From contig JBGRQB010000126.1 in assembly GCA_041725875.1 (NCBI GenBank), forward strand, positions 1-13,281: a stretch of DNA of 13,281 bases. The letters are read 5' to 3'. Position numbers and translations under genes: made by a program. The notes under the pieces were generated by a model. That model saw nothing but the letters and a program-made list of their open reading frames with translations, was not told the DNA's origin and made no database searches. Source of the stretch: JBGRQB01 sp041725875. Lineage in GTDB: Bacteria > Bacteroidota > Ignavibacteria > Ignavibacteriales > Melioribacteraceae. Positions 1 through 6,935 of this stretch are shown piece by piece; the first letter of the stretch is position 1; each line of letters starts with the position of its first letter.

Positions 1-1835
1 ATGATTCGCTGAGTATTATACCTCATCAATTTGGTTTACAAAACTACGTGTATAACAAATTTGAAAAACAGATAAATACTTACGATCTGCAAAATCAGTT
101 AAAGTATGGAACCAGAGTCGGCAAATTTAATTTTGGAGTTTTTAATCACTTCACCTCAACTCTGGTTAAGTCCAGAATTAAAAACATAAAAGACAACAAC
201 AAATTTTCTCTGTTTGCAGAGTATTCTTACTCTCCAAAACTAAGTTTTGGTGTGTTGCTTAACAGCGTATATTTTGATGACGACAGAAATACTTCAATCA
301 ATAAAACATCAAAAACCGAATCTATAGTTTTTACAAAATATCGCCCTATAAACAGACTCTCAATTGTTCCTTTTGCCGGTTATTCGTTTAATCAGCTTAT
401 CGGTATTGAGGATAACGGATTTACATACGGAAGTGAATTTCTTGTTAATCACCTTCTGCTGGATGATTTTGATGTTTACGGAAACCTGAAATTCCAGAAT
501 GAAGATATTCTTCCCCGAAGAAATTTTATGCGACTCGCAAACGTTACAGTAAAAAATGAATCTGAAAATATTCATAACACAGTTCAAATTTACTACAACC
601 AGAACGGAAAAGATTTTTATGTTCAGAATGACGAAATGAGTTACCCTAATTATTATTTTGATAAAAATATTCAGAACCGTGACGAACGCCAATATTTTGT
701 AAATGAACAATTAAGATATATTCCTTTTTCATCTAACTTCAGTTTTGATTTTTCTGCTAACCTTTCGTACAGAGATATTTCCAAAACAAACAAATATTAT
801 CTGGATTATTCAAACAGTGACAATAACTTTGATACGGAGTTTAACGAATTCGGACTCAGCTTTAACGCCGCAACAAGATACATTTCCGAAAGCTTATCTT
901 CTATGTTAAAAATTTCCTACACTGAAAAAGAAGAAAAATATAATGTAATTTCGGGCAAGCAATATTTGTACGATATTCTTGAACAGCGCAAAGAAATAGA
1001 GCGGAAAAAAAATAATCAGTCGCGAATAATCACTCTTACTCTTTTAGGAACTTATAAACTATCTTCCAGCGATTTAATTTCTTTCAGTTCATTTTTCAGA
1101 AAATTAAAATATGATACTCCAAGTGAGCAAAACTACGATGACAGAGACGAAGTGCTTGCAATCATACGTTTAATGTACTTAAGAAAACTTAATCCGTTTC
1201 TTAACCTGTTTGTAAATCTCGAAGGAAATTTTAATCACCTTGTTTATATATTTGCCCGTAAAAGTGCCAACAATAATAAACGCCGAATTCTGAAACTTGC
1301 CACGGGCGCAGATTATAAAGGAAAGTTTGTTTCTTCCAAAAACTCATTTGAAGTTTCGGCAAATTACACTACTTACGACTTTGAAGATCTGGTTCCAAAT
1401 TACAGCAGTTTTTCGTTCAGGCAATTTGTTGCAAAAGATTCCTCTCGCGTAAAACTAACAGCAAGAACCGGAGTATCCTTTATCGGAAAACTAAAACTAT
1501 CCGAGCAGGGAGATTTCAGTTGGACTGACTTTTCAAGCAAGCCGGTAAGATACATTAAAGAAATTTATCTGGAACCAAAGTATTATTATCAATTTAGCAG
1601 AATTCGTTTTGCTGCCGGATTAAAGTATTTTTTACTTAACACATACAATTATAGAGAAAATGAAAAAATTCTGAATACAAGTTATCAAAGTATTGGTCCG
1701 CTGGCTGAAATTCTCATAAAAACCGACGAAAAGCTATATTTTCGCTTCACAGGGTGGTATGAATTCATAAAAAGAGAAAACTCCGGCAAAAGTGAACTTC
1801 TTAATATGAACCTTGAATTAAATTGGATACTGTAG
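1..1835 (+). CDS. Outer-membrane beta-barrel protein, 5' end cut by window
   Basis: The reading frame is open from the first bases of the window (codons from position 3 read D-S-L-S-I-I-P-H), so the GTG at 48 is internal and the true start lies outside. About 610 residues are visible. They form a long succession of short amphipathic stretches with alternating hydrophobic and polar residues, rich in Tyr, Phe, Asn and Ser and broken by charged turns. This is the pattern of a transmembrane beta-barrel. The last strand ends LELNWIL, consistent with a C-terminal strand in the outer membrane. No TonB plug, carboxypeptidase-like domain or catalytic motif is visible, but the N-terminal part is missing. 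The substrate is unknown; a porin-like or TonB-dependent-receptor-like barrel, or a surface-assembly protein, are all possible. The next gene starts 51 bases downstream with no terminator between them. Confidence 0.7.
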   Translation, partial: DSLSIIPHQFGLQNYVYNKFEKQINTYDLQNQLKYGTRVGKFNFGVFNHFTSTLVKSRIKNIKDNNKFSLFAEYSYSPKLSFGVLLNSVYFDDDRNTSINKTSKTESIVFTKYRPINRLSIVPFAGYSFNQLIGIEDNGFTYGSEFLVNHLLLDDFDVYGNLKFQNEDILPRRNFMRLANVTVKNESENIHNTVQIYYNQNGKDFYVQNDEMSYPNYYFDKNIQNRDERQYFVNEQLRYIPFSSNFSFDFSANLSYRDISKTNKYYLDYSNSDNNFDTEFNEFGLSFNAATRYISESLSSMLKISYTEKEEKYNVISGKQYLYDILEQRKEIERKKNNQSRIITLTLLGTYKLSSSDLISFSSFFRKLKYDTPSEQNYDDRDEVLAIIRLMYLRKLNPFLNLFVNLEGNFNHLVYIFARKSANNNKRRILKLATGADYKGKFVSSKNSFEVSANYTTYDFEDLVPNYSSFSFRQFVAKDSSRVKLTARTGVSFIGKLKLSEQGDFSWTDFSSKPVRYIKEIYLEPKYYYQFSRIRFAAGLKYFLLNTYNYRENEKILNTSYQSIGPLAEILIKTDEKLYFRFTGWYEFIKRENSGKSELLNMNLELNWIL

Positions 1836-1885
1836 TAAATTTGTGATTATCGTATGTTTTAGAATACCAGATTAAAGGATTAAAC

Positions 1886-2296
1886 GTGACAATCAGAAAT
1901 TTTTCCCGTGAAGTTCCAAGTAATCCGGATTTGTTACCGGATATAGAAGAATATGTAATTAGCAAAATTTCAGATTTGGGTTTATCAGAAGAAAAACTCA
2001 GTAACCTAGCACTTTCGGTGGCGGAAGCTGCTTCAAACAGTATTGTACACGGGAACATGTGTGACGAATCAAAAAAAATCAAAATAAATATTCAAATCGA
2101 CGAAACATCTATTACCGTTAAATTCAAAGATGAAGGAGCCGGATTTGTACCGGAAAAAGTTCCGGATCCGACAGCGCCTGAAAATATTCTAAAAGACAAC
2201 GGAAGAGGCATTCACATTATGAAAACTTTTCTCGATAGTCTGGAATATAATTTTGATGGTGATGGTACTGAAGTTGTTCTAAAATTGAAAATATAG
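1886..2296 (+). CDS. RsbW-like anti-sigma regulatory factor (HATPase_c_2 kinase)
   Basis: A 136-residue stand-alone GHKL ATPase of the anti-sigma factor / serine kinase type (RsbW, SpoIIAB). The N box is at residues 47-55 (E47, N51, H55 in EAASNSIVHGN), the G1 box is DEGAGF at 82-87, and the G2 box is NGRGIHIM at 105-112. Length and domain order match single-domain RsbW proteins. In characterised relatives the protein binds a sigma factor and phosphorylates an STAS anti-anti-sigma antagonist. No sigma factor, antagonist or phosphatase lies in the window, so the partner is unknown. The start is GTG, chosen because AAAGGA lies six bases upstream (1874-1879) and the domain begins immediately. 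It sits between the barrel gene and mdh, 73 bases from the latter, and has no obvious functional link to either. Confidence 0.85.
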   Translation: MTIRNFSREVPSNPDLLPDIEEYVISKISDLGLSEEKLSNLALSVAEAASNSIVHGNMCDESKKIKINIQIDETSITVKFKDEGAGFVPEKVPDPTAPENILKDNGRGIHIMKTFLDSLEYNFDGDGTEVVLKLKI

Positions 2297-2369
2297 TATT
2301 ACAACGCAAATACATCTCATTTCAAATACACACTCTTTTAGTCCATTATTTAAGATTAAGGAAATTAAT

Positions 2370-3335
2370 ATGAAAAGAAAAAAAATCGCTCTAATTGGCG
2401 GAGGGCAAATTGGTGGTGTTTTAACACAATTGATTGCTCTTAGAGAATTAGCCGATGTTGTACTGTTTGACATAGTTGAAGATTTACCTCAGGGAAAAAC
2501 TTTGGATATAGCTGAAGCTTCCAGAGTTGACGGCTTTGATGTTTGTCTGGCAGGAACCAATTCATACTCTGACATTAAAGATGCAGATATAGTAATAATA
2601 ACTGCAGGGTTACCAAGAAAACCGGGAATGAGCAGAGATGATTTGTTAACTACAAATGCAAAAATTATGAGTCAGGTTGCAGAAGGTGTTAGAGATAATG
2701 CTCCTAATGCACATGTAATTATAATTTCAAACCCGCTTGATGCAATGGTAACATTGTTCAAAAAAGTTTCCGGTTTTCCGGCAAACAGAGTTATGGGTCA
2801 GGCAGGCGTATTAGATTCATCACGTTTCTCAACATTTATTGCCTGGGAACTTGGCGTTGCAGTTAAAGATGTTAATGCAATGGTTCTTGGTGGTCACGGT
2901 GATACAATGGTTCCATTAATCAGATATGCTAATGTAAATGGTGTACCTGTAATGGAAATGCTTGAAAGAAAATATAACGACGCTGCAAAAGCAAAAGAAG
3001 TTATGGATGCTATGGTTCAGAGAACCAAAATGGCTGGCGGCGAAGTTGTAAAACTTCTTAAAACAGGTTCAGCTTTCTACTCTCCTGCTTCAGCAGCAAT
3101 TGCAATGGCAGAAGCTATTTTAAAAGATGAAAAACGTTTGTTACCTGTATGCGCTTACCTTGACGGTGAATTCGACGTAGATGGTTATTACGTTGGTGTT
3201 CCTGCTGTTTTAGGTGCTGACGGTGTTGAAAAAATTGTTGAACTTAAACTTGATGAAACAGAACAAGCTATGTTTGATAATTCAGTAAATGCAGTTAAAA
3301 CCCTAGTAGAAGATATGAAAAAATTAGGCTTCTAA
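2370..3335 (+). CDS. mdh: Malate dehydrogenase (NAD-dependent, LDH-like type)
   Basis: A 321-residue enzyme that interconverts malate and oxaloacetate in the cytoplasm, in the TCA or reductive TCA cycle. The Rossmann motif GGGQIG is at residues 10-15. Asp34 at the end of the second strand favours NAD over NADP. The active-site loop LPRKPGM at 81-87 carries the substrate-binding Arg83, as expected for malate rather than lactate enzymes. The NPLDAM motif is at 121-126. The catalytic pair is Asp149 (VLDSSRF) and His176 (GGHGDTMVP). Length is normal for the 'LDH-like' MDH group typical of Chlorobi and related bacteria. The ATG is preceded by AAGGAA at six bases. A strong hairpin terminator follows the stop codon directly, so this is the end of the + strand transcription unit. 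Confidence 0.96.
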   Translation: MKRKKIALIGGGQIGGVLTQLIALRELADVVLFDIVEDLPQGKTLDIAEASRVDGFDVCLAGTNSYSDIKDADIVIITAGLPRKPGMSRDDLLTTNAKIMSQVAEGVRDNAPNAHVIIISNPLDAMVTLFKKVSGFPANRVMGQAGVLDSSRFSTFIAWELGVAVKDVNAMVLGGHGDTMVPLIRYANVNGVPVMEMLERKYNDAAKAKEVMDAMVQRTKMAGGEVVKLLKTGSAFYSPASAAIAMAEAILKDEKRLLPVCAYLDGEFDVDGYYVGVPAVLGADGVEKIVELKLDETEQAMFDNSVNAVKTLVEDMKKLGF

Positions 3336-3340
3336 AATAT

Positions 3341-3370
3341 AAAGCTCCTTTTTTAAGGAGCTTTTTTATT
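3341..3370 (+). terminator. Rho-independent terminator of mdh
   Basis: A perfect 10-bp inverted repeat (AAAGCTCCTT at 3341-3350 and AAGGAGCTTT at 3355-3364) with a four-base loop is followed by more T and then ATTT. It begins five bases after the mdh stop codon. Confidence 0.93.
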
Positions 3371-3567
3371 TCAACGTACAAATTCTATTTTACTTTCCCT
3401 CAGACACAAAATTAACTGCTTTCCATTTCTTTTTGAATCATAATAATTTTTATGACTCCAAAAACTTTTCAGTACAAAATAATATTTAAACTTTGATGAC
3501 TATTATCAAACAAAGAAAAAATTGAAAAAAGTGTGTTGTTTTCAAAATACTTTTTTGTTGAGGTAAG
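3371..3567. other. Convergent intergenic spacer, no gene seen
   Basis: AT-rich sequence between the mdh terminator (+) and the rpmA terminator (-). I find no convincing open reading frame with a ribosome binding site and no RNA gene. It contains short inverted repeats, TCATAA...TTATGA near 3437-3454 and TTTGAT...ATCAAA near 3493-3511, which are not striking given the base composition. Confidence 0.6.
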
Positions 3568-3603
3568 TTTTTAAAATAAAAAATCCCGACTGATTGTCGG
3601 GAT
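3568..3603 (-). terminator. Rho-independent terminator of rplU-rpmA
   Basis: Read on the - strand, an 8-bp stem ATCCCGAC/GTCGGGAT (3603-3596 with 3590-3583) with a five-base loop is followed by TTTTTTATTTTAAA. It lies about 35 bases past the rpmA stop. The tail is the same 13-mer found after the hairpins at 10600-10623 and 10838-10891. Confidence 0.92.
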
Positions 3604-3638
3604 AAAACTTTTCGCTAGCGTTTTTTTCGGCCGATAGT

Positions 3639-3896
3639 TTACTTAGCTTCGCAGATAGAAACGAATTTTCTGTTGTCTCTGCGAGTTTCAAATTTAACGA
3701 AACCATCTATTGTTGCAAAAATAGAGTCATCGCCTGCTCTTTTTACATTGTTACCAGGATGGAATTTTGTTCCTTTTTGTCTAACAATGATAGAACCAGC
3801 AGTTACTCTTTCTCCGCCAAATCTTTTCACACCCAAATATTGAGGGTTACTATCACGACCGTTTCTTGATGAACCTTGACCTTTCTTATGAGCCAT
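3639..3896 (-). CDS. rpmA: Large ribosomal subunit protein bL27
   Basis: An 85-residue ribosomal protein bL27 of the 50S subunit, whose N-terminal tail reaches the peptidyl-transferase centre. It begins MAHKKGQGSSRNGRDS, the diagnostic L27 signature, and continues with the conserved LGVKRFGG, GSIIVRQKGTKFHPG and DDSIFATIDG segments. No cleavable Firmicutes-type N-terminal extension is present. The start ATG is preceded by GAGG. It lies 16 bases downstream of rplU in the conserved rplU-rpmA pair and is followed by a strong terminator. An obg gene, which often follows this pair, is absent here. Confidence 0.98.
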   Translation of the reverse strand: MAHKKGQGSSRNGRDSNPQYLGVKRFGGERVTAGSIIVRQKGTKFHPGNNVKRAGDDSIFATIDGFVKFETRRDNRKFVSICEAK

Positions 3897-3912
3897 AATA
3901 ATCCTCTGGTTA

Positions 3913-4221
3913 TTAACCTATCTTAGTAATTTCAATTCTTGTTAAATGTTGTCTATGACCGTTTAATTTTCTGTAAGACTTTCTTCTTTTCTTTTTGAAA
4001 ACAAGAACTTTTTCGTCTCTAACGTGCTCAATTACTTTAGCAGTAACTTTAACACCATCAACTACAGGAGAGCCGATTTTTGTTTCTTTATCAGTAGAAA
4101 CAACTAAAACTTTATCAAAAGTAATTTCTGCTTCTGGTTCAGCTTTTAATTTCGGTACATAGTACTTAGTGCTTTCCGTAACCTTAAATTGTTGTCCAGC
4201 TATATCCACAACAGCGAACAT
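3913..4221 (-). CDS. rplU: Large ribosomal subunit protein bL21
   Basis: A 102-residue ribosomal protein bL21 of the 50S subunit, which binds 23S rRNA. Visible family features are the start MFAVVDIAGQQFKV, the middle segment around residues 45-65 (KETKIGSPVVDGVKVTAKV) and the basic C-terminal rRNA-binding segment KKKRRKSYRKLNGHRQHLT followed by RIEITKIG. GGAGG lies five bases before the ATG. It is the first gene of the rplU-rpmA transcription unit, with a near-consensus promoter about 35 bases upstream. Confidence 0.98.
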   Translation of the reverse strand: MFAVVDIAGQQFKVTESTKYYVPKLKAEPEAEITFDKVLVVSTDKETKIGSPVVDGVKVTAKVIEHVRDEKVLVFKKKRRKSYRKLNGHRQHLTRIEITKIG

Positions 4222-4254
4222 CTAATCCTCCATCAAATCTATTTTAGAACACCA

Positions 4255-4283
4255 AATATATAGAAAAGGTTAAAAATTGTCAA
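4255..4283 (-). promoter_or_regulatory. Sigma-70-type promoter of rplU-rpmA
   Basis: On the - strand, TTGACA (4283-4278) and TATATT (4260-4255) are separated by exactly 17 bases. The -35 hexamer is perfect and the -10 matches five of six. Transcription should start near 4248, giving a short leader of about 27 bases that contains the rplU ribosome binding site. Confidence 0.75.
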
Positions 4284-4299
4284 TAAATCATAAAATTTA

Positions 4300-4340
4300 A
4301 AATTATCTGAGAAAATCTGCATTTTGGCACACTTTTTCTC
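4300..4340 (-). terminator. Possible weak terminator of the lysine operon
   Basis: On the - strand, a 7-bp stem GAGAAAA/TTTTCTC (4340-4334 with 4315-4309) has an 18-base loop and is followed by an interrupted T-rich run (ATAATTTTAAATTTT). It starts about 10 bases after the lysJ stop. The stem is AT-rich and the T tract broken, so read-through into rplU is possible. Confidence 0.4.
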
Positions 4341-4349
4341 CATAATGAA

Positions 4350-5501
4350 TTAAGATAACACCTTTATCAGCTTTTCAATAACAATATCGAGCTCTTCGTA
4401 GCTTATTGTTAAAGGCGGCAGCATTCTTATTACTGTAGGGCCGGCAGGTAAAGCCAATATTTTTTCTTCCATCAATTGCTCAATAAAGGGTTTTACTTTT
4501 TCTTTACATTCTATTCCTATCATTAATCCCAGAACTCTAATTTGTCTGGCTTTTGTCAATTCCGCATTTTCAAGTTTTTCCAGAAAATATTTACCTTTTT
4601 CCTCTGCTTCTTTCCAGAGTTTATTTTCTTTGATAAAATCTATTGTAGCTTCAACTGCTGCACTTCCCAACGGGTTTCCGCCAAATGTGGTTCCATGTTT
4701 TCCCACAGGAATTTCTATTTTATCGGAACATAAAACCGCTCCAACCGGATATCCGCCTGCAATTGCTTTTGCTACAGTCATCATATCAGGTTTTACTCCG
4801 GAGTGTTCAATTGCAAACATTTTTCCGGTTCTGCAAAAACCTGTTTGAATTTCATCTGCAATTAATAAGGCGCCGGTTTCATTACAAATTTTTCTGACTT
4901 CTTTAAGATATTCTGTATCAGCAATGTTAATTCCCCCTTCTCCCTGAACAGGTTCAATTATTACAGCCGCAGTTTCTTCTGTTACAGCACCTCTCAGTTT
5001 TTCAATTTTGTTATAAGGAACGTGCGTAACGCCCGGTATTAAATCACCAAATCCTTGTTTGTAATCAGCTTTAAATGTAGCACTTAAAGCTCCCATAGAT
5101 CTGCCGTGAAATCCTTTCATCATTGCAACAAAATTGTTTCTTCCTGTAACAAAGCGTGCAAACTTCATTGCAGCTTCCATTGCTTCGGTTCCTGAGTTGG
5201 TAAAAAATGCTTTTGTAATTCCATCAGGAGCAATATCAAATAATCGCTCAAAAGCATTCCCGCGCGTGTCATTGTAATAAATGTTTGGACAAGTTATAAT
5301 TTTATCTGCCTGCTGTTTTATTGCTTCCACAACTTTTGGATTGCAATGTCCGATATTTGCCACTCCGATACCTGCAACACAATCAATATATTCTTCACCT
5401 GTATCTGACCATACTTTTGCATTGCGTCCTTTTACAATTGTAAGATCTCTTCTCGGATATGTATTTAACTCAAAATTTATATGTTGTTCAACGCTGTTCA
5501 T
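4350..5501 (-). CDS. lysJ: LysW-aminoadipate-semialdehyde aminotransferase LysJ
   Basis: A 383-residue PLP-dependent class III aminotransferase of the ArgD/LysJ family. In the LysW pathway it transfers an amino group from glutamate to LysW-gamma-aminoadipate semialdehyde, giving LysW-gamma-lysine. Visible features are NSGTEAMEAA (102-111, cofactor phosphate binding), the GFHGRSMGALS segment (130-140), EPVQGEGG (183-190), ADEIQTG (215-221, with Asp216 contacting the pyridine nitrogen) and Lys245 in TVAKAIAGGYPVGA as the Schiff-base lysine. Sequence alone does not separate LysJ from ArgD; the assignment rests on the operon. Its ATG overlaps the lysZ TGA (ATGA), so the two are translationally coupled. 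It is the last gene of the operon. An additional role in ornithine synthesis is possible. Confidence 0.9.
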   Translation of the reverse strand: MNSVEQHINFELNTYPRRDLTIVKGRNAKVWSDTGEEYIDCVAGIGVANIGHCNPKVVEAIKQQADKIITCPNIYYNDTRGNAFERLFDIAPDGITKAFFTNSGTEAMEAAMKFARFVTGRNNFVAMMKGFHGRSMGALSATFKADYKQGFGDLIPGVTHVPYNKIEKLRGAVTEETAAVIIEPVQGEGGINIADTEYLKEVRKICNETGALLIADEIQTGFCRTGKMFAIEHSGVKPDMMTVAKAIAGGYPVGAVLCSDKIEIPVGKHGTTFGGNPLGSAAVEATIDFIKENKLWKEAEEKGKYFLEKLENAELTKARQIRVLGLMIGIECKEKVKPFIEQLMEEKILALPAGPTVIRMLPPLTISYEELDIVIEKLIKVLS

Positions 5502-6289
5502 TTTATTATTGTTCCTTTTTGATTAAGTGCATCCAGTACAGGATTTTCTCTCCTGCCATCGCTAATATAAACAGTTGGTTTTGCTGTTTCAAATAATTTT
5601 CTCAATGCAAGAATTTTTCTTTTCATTCTTCCGTCAACCTGCTCTTCTCTTTTTTCAAGCTCCTGATAGTTTATCTCTTTCACAACTGAATTTTCATCAT
5701 TAACATCTTCCATAAATCCGGGAGCTTCAATAAGTGAAATAACTTTATCCGCGTTTAACTGATTTGTAAGTACAGAAACTATATCGTCATTTTCAGAATT
5801 AATTGCATATCCGTTTTCATCAATTATCGGAACGCAGAGTACAGGTGCATAATTTTTTTCAAGGAGCAGATGTAACAATTCTTTGTTAACAGATTTAGGC
5901 TTACCTGAAAAGTCTCTCAATATTCTGAGTTTACCATTTTCTTTTACTCTTATTCCATTGTTCCGTTTTCCCTGAATCATTTTGCCGTCAAGTCCTGAGA
6001 GTCCGACAGCATTAATTCCATTTTGCTGACAAAGTTCAACCAGTCGCTTATTTTTCAAACCAGCATAAGCCATCATCATTACATCAAGTGCTTTTTCATC
6101 GCTGAATACACTTGAATATCCTGATACGGATGTAACAACTTTTTTTTCTATTCCCAACTCTTCGAGCAGTTCATCTCTTAATGCGTTTGCACCATGAACA
6201 ATAATAAATTGTTCATCAAGTTCTGAAAGATTTTCCACAATCCCTTCCAGATTGATATTTTTTCCTCCGCCAATTTTTATAATAATCAT
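5498..6289 (-). CDS. lysZ: LysW-aminoadipate kinase LysZ
   Basis: A 263-residue amino-acid kinase (AAK fold, ArgB-like) that phosphorylates the side-chain carboxylate of LysW-bound aminoadipate. Visible are the N-terminal IKIGGG (4-9), VHGAN (31-35), GLKNKRLVEL near 77-86, NAVGLSGLDG (93-102), the INSENDD nucleotide/metal segment (163-169), GRMKRK (220-225, with a lysine expected to contact ATP) and the C-terminal DGR.ENP...AL...GT pattern (244-260). The last two resemble Thermus LysZ as I remember it and set it apart from ordinary acetylglutamate kinases. An oddity is VHGAN where relatives usually read VHGG. Both ends overlap neighbours by ATGA: with the amidotransferase-like gene upstream and with lysJ downstream. 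GGAG lies eight bases before the ATG. Confidence 0.92.
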   Translation of the reverse strand: MIIIKIGGGKNINLEGIVENLSELDEQFIIVHGANALRDELLEELGIEKKVVTSVSGYSSVFSDEKALDVMMMAYAGLKNKRLVELCQQNGINAVGLSGLDGKMIQGKRNNGIRVKENGKLRILRDFSGKPKSVNKELLHLLLEKNYAPVLCVPIIDENGYAINSENDDIVSVLTNQLNADKVISLIEAPGFMEDVNDENSVVKEINYQELEKREEQVDGRMKRKILALRKLFETAKPTVYISDGRRENPVLDALNQKGTIIK

Positions 6290-6924
6290 TTTATTACTCC
6301 GATAAAATTATTTTCAATTTTTTTCCAATCAGTTTCATTTGGATATGCTGCAGAACAGATGATCTGATTCTCTTCAGTTTCTTTTTTTAGCATTGTAAAG
6401 TATTTCGGATCTTCATTAAAAACAGATGCAACATAAGCCTGTTGTTCATCCAGAATAATTATGTTCATCGCGCGAATGTAGTCTGTTCTTTTTTTTATTA
6501 TCTCTACAGATTTTTTTAATGCAGCAAACATATCACCTTTATCAAATCGCTTTATGTAGTTGAAGATTTTTTCTGCACCAATTCTTCCTTCGGAGTTTAT
6601 TTTTACTCCGCGCAACTCTCCGTTAAAGATAAAAATATATTTATCATCATAGAATGGCATGTTGTTTTCAACAAAAATATCTTTGTCCTGAAAAGCGCTT
6701 CGTGCATGAACAAGCAGTCTGGTTGCCTCACCAAATTGCATCAGGTTATCTTCCCAGATTGGCAGAATATTTTTGTAATATTTCCATTCACCATTTCGAA
6801 GATAGGCACATCCCCATCCGTGTCCCTGATATTCTTTACTTGATTTACACAGCAGCGAAAATTTTAACAAGTGTTTTTTGATATCGAATTTATTTTTTGA
6901 ATTCACATATAATAATCTGCACAT
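6286..6924 (-). CDS. Class II glutamine amidotransferase-like (Ntn) protein in the LysW operon
   Basis: A 212-residue stand-alone class II glutamine-amidotransferase-fold protein of the YafJ/EgtC type (GATase_4). It begins MCRLL, so Met removal would leave the nucleophile Cys2 at the N terminus. Further features are GHGWGCA (34-40), HARSA (73-77, with Arg75 for the substrate alpha-carboxylate), NNMPF (87-91) and FNGEL (100-104, with Asn101-Gly102 for the oxyanion hole). The segment matching TDSEKAF of YafJ reads IGAEKIF (115-121), so the Asp that holds a free alpha-amino group is Gly116. There is no synthase domain. It lies between lysY (11 bases) and lysZ (ATGA overlap), which argues for a role in the LysW route. 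I know of no described role there. Candidates are hydrolysis of LysW-gamma-glutamyl-lysine in place of LysK, glutamine hydrolysis feeding LysJ with glutamate, or repair. GGAG precedes the ATG by seven bases. Confidence 0.85.
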   Translation of the reverse strand: MCRLLYVNSKNKFDIKKHLLKFSLLCKSSKEYQGHGWGCAYLRNGEWKYYKNILPIWEDNLMQFGEATRLLVHARSAFQDKDIFVENNMPFYDDKYIFIFNGELRGVKINSEGRIGAEKIFNYIKRFDKGDMFAALKKSVEIIKKRTDYIRAMNIIILDEQQAYVASVFNEDPKYFTMLKKETEENQIICSAAYPNETDWKKIENNFIGVIK

Positions 6925-6935
6925 TTTTTTCTCCG

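Noticed and set aside
48..50. GTG at 48 as the start of the beta-barrel gene
   Set aside because: The same frame is open upstream to the window edge with protein-like sequence, and there is no ribosome binding site. The gene is truncated by the window.
360..710. Open frame antisense to the barrel gene
   Set aside because: It is a shadow of the coding + strand with no ribosome binding site. The same holds for the short open frames opposite lysJ, lysX, lysY, hcs and the alcohol dehydrogenase.
3612..3619. CGCTAGCG palindrome next to the rpmA stop
   Set aside because: It is a short perfect palindrome, but it is isolated between the stop codon and a clear terminator. I see no second copy or functional context.
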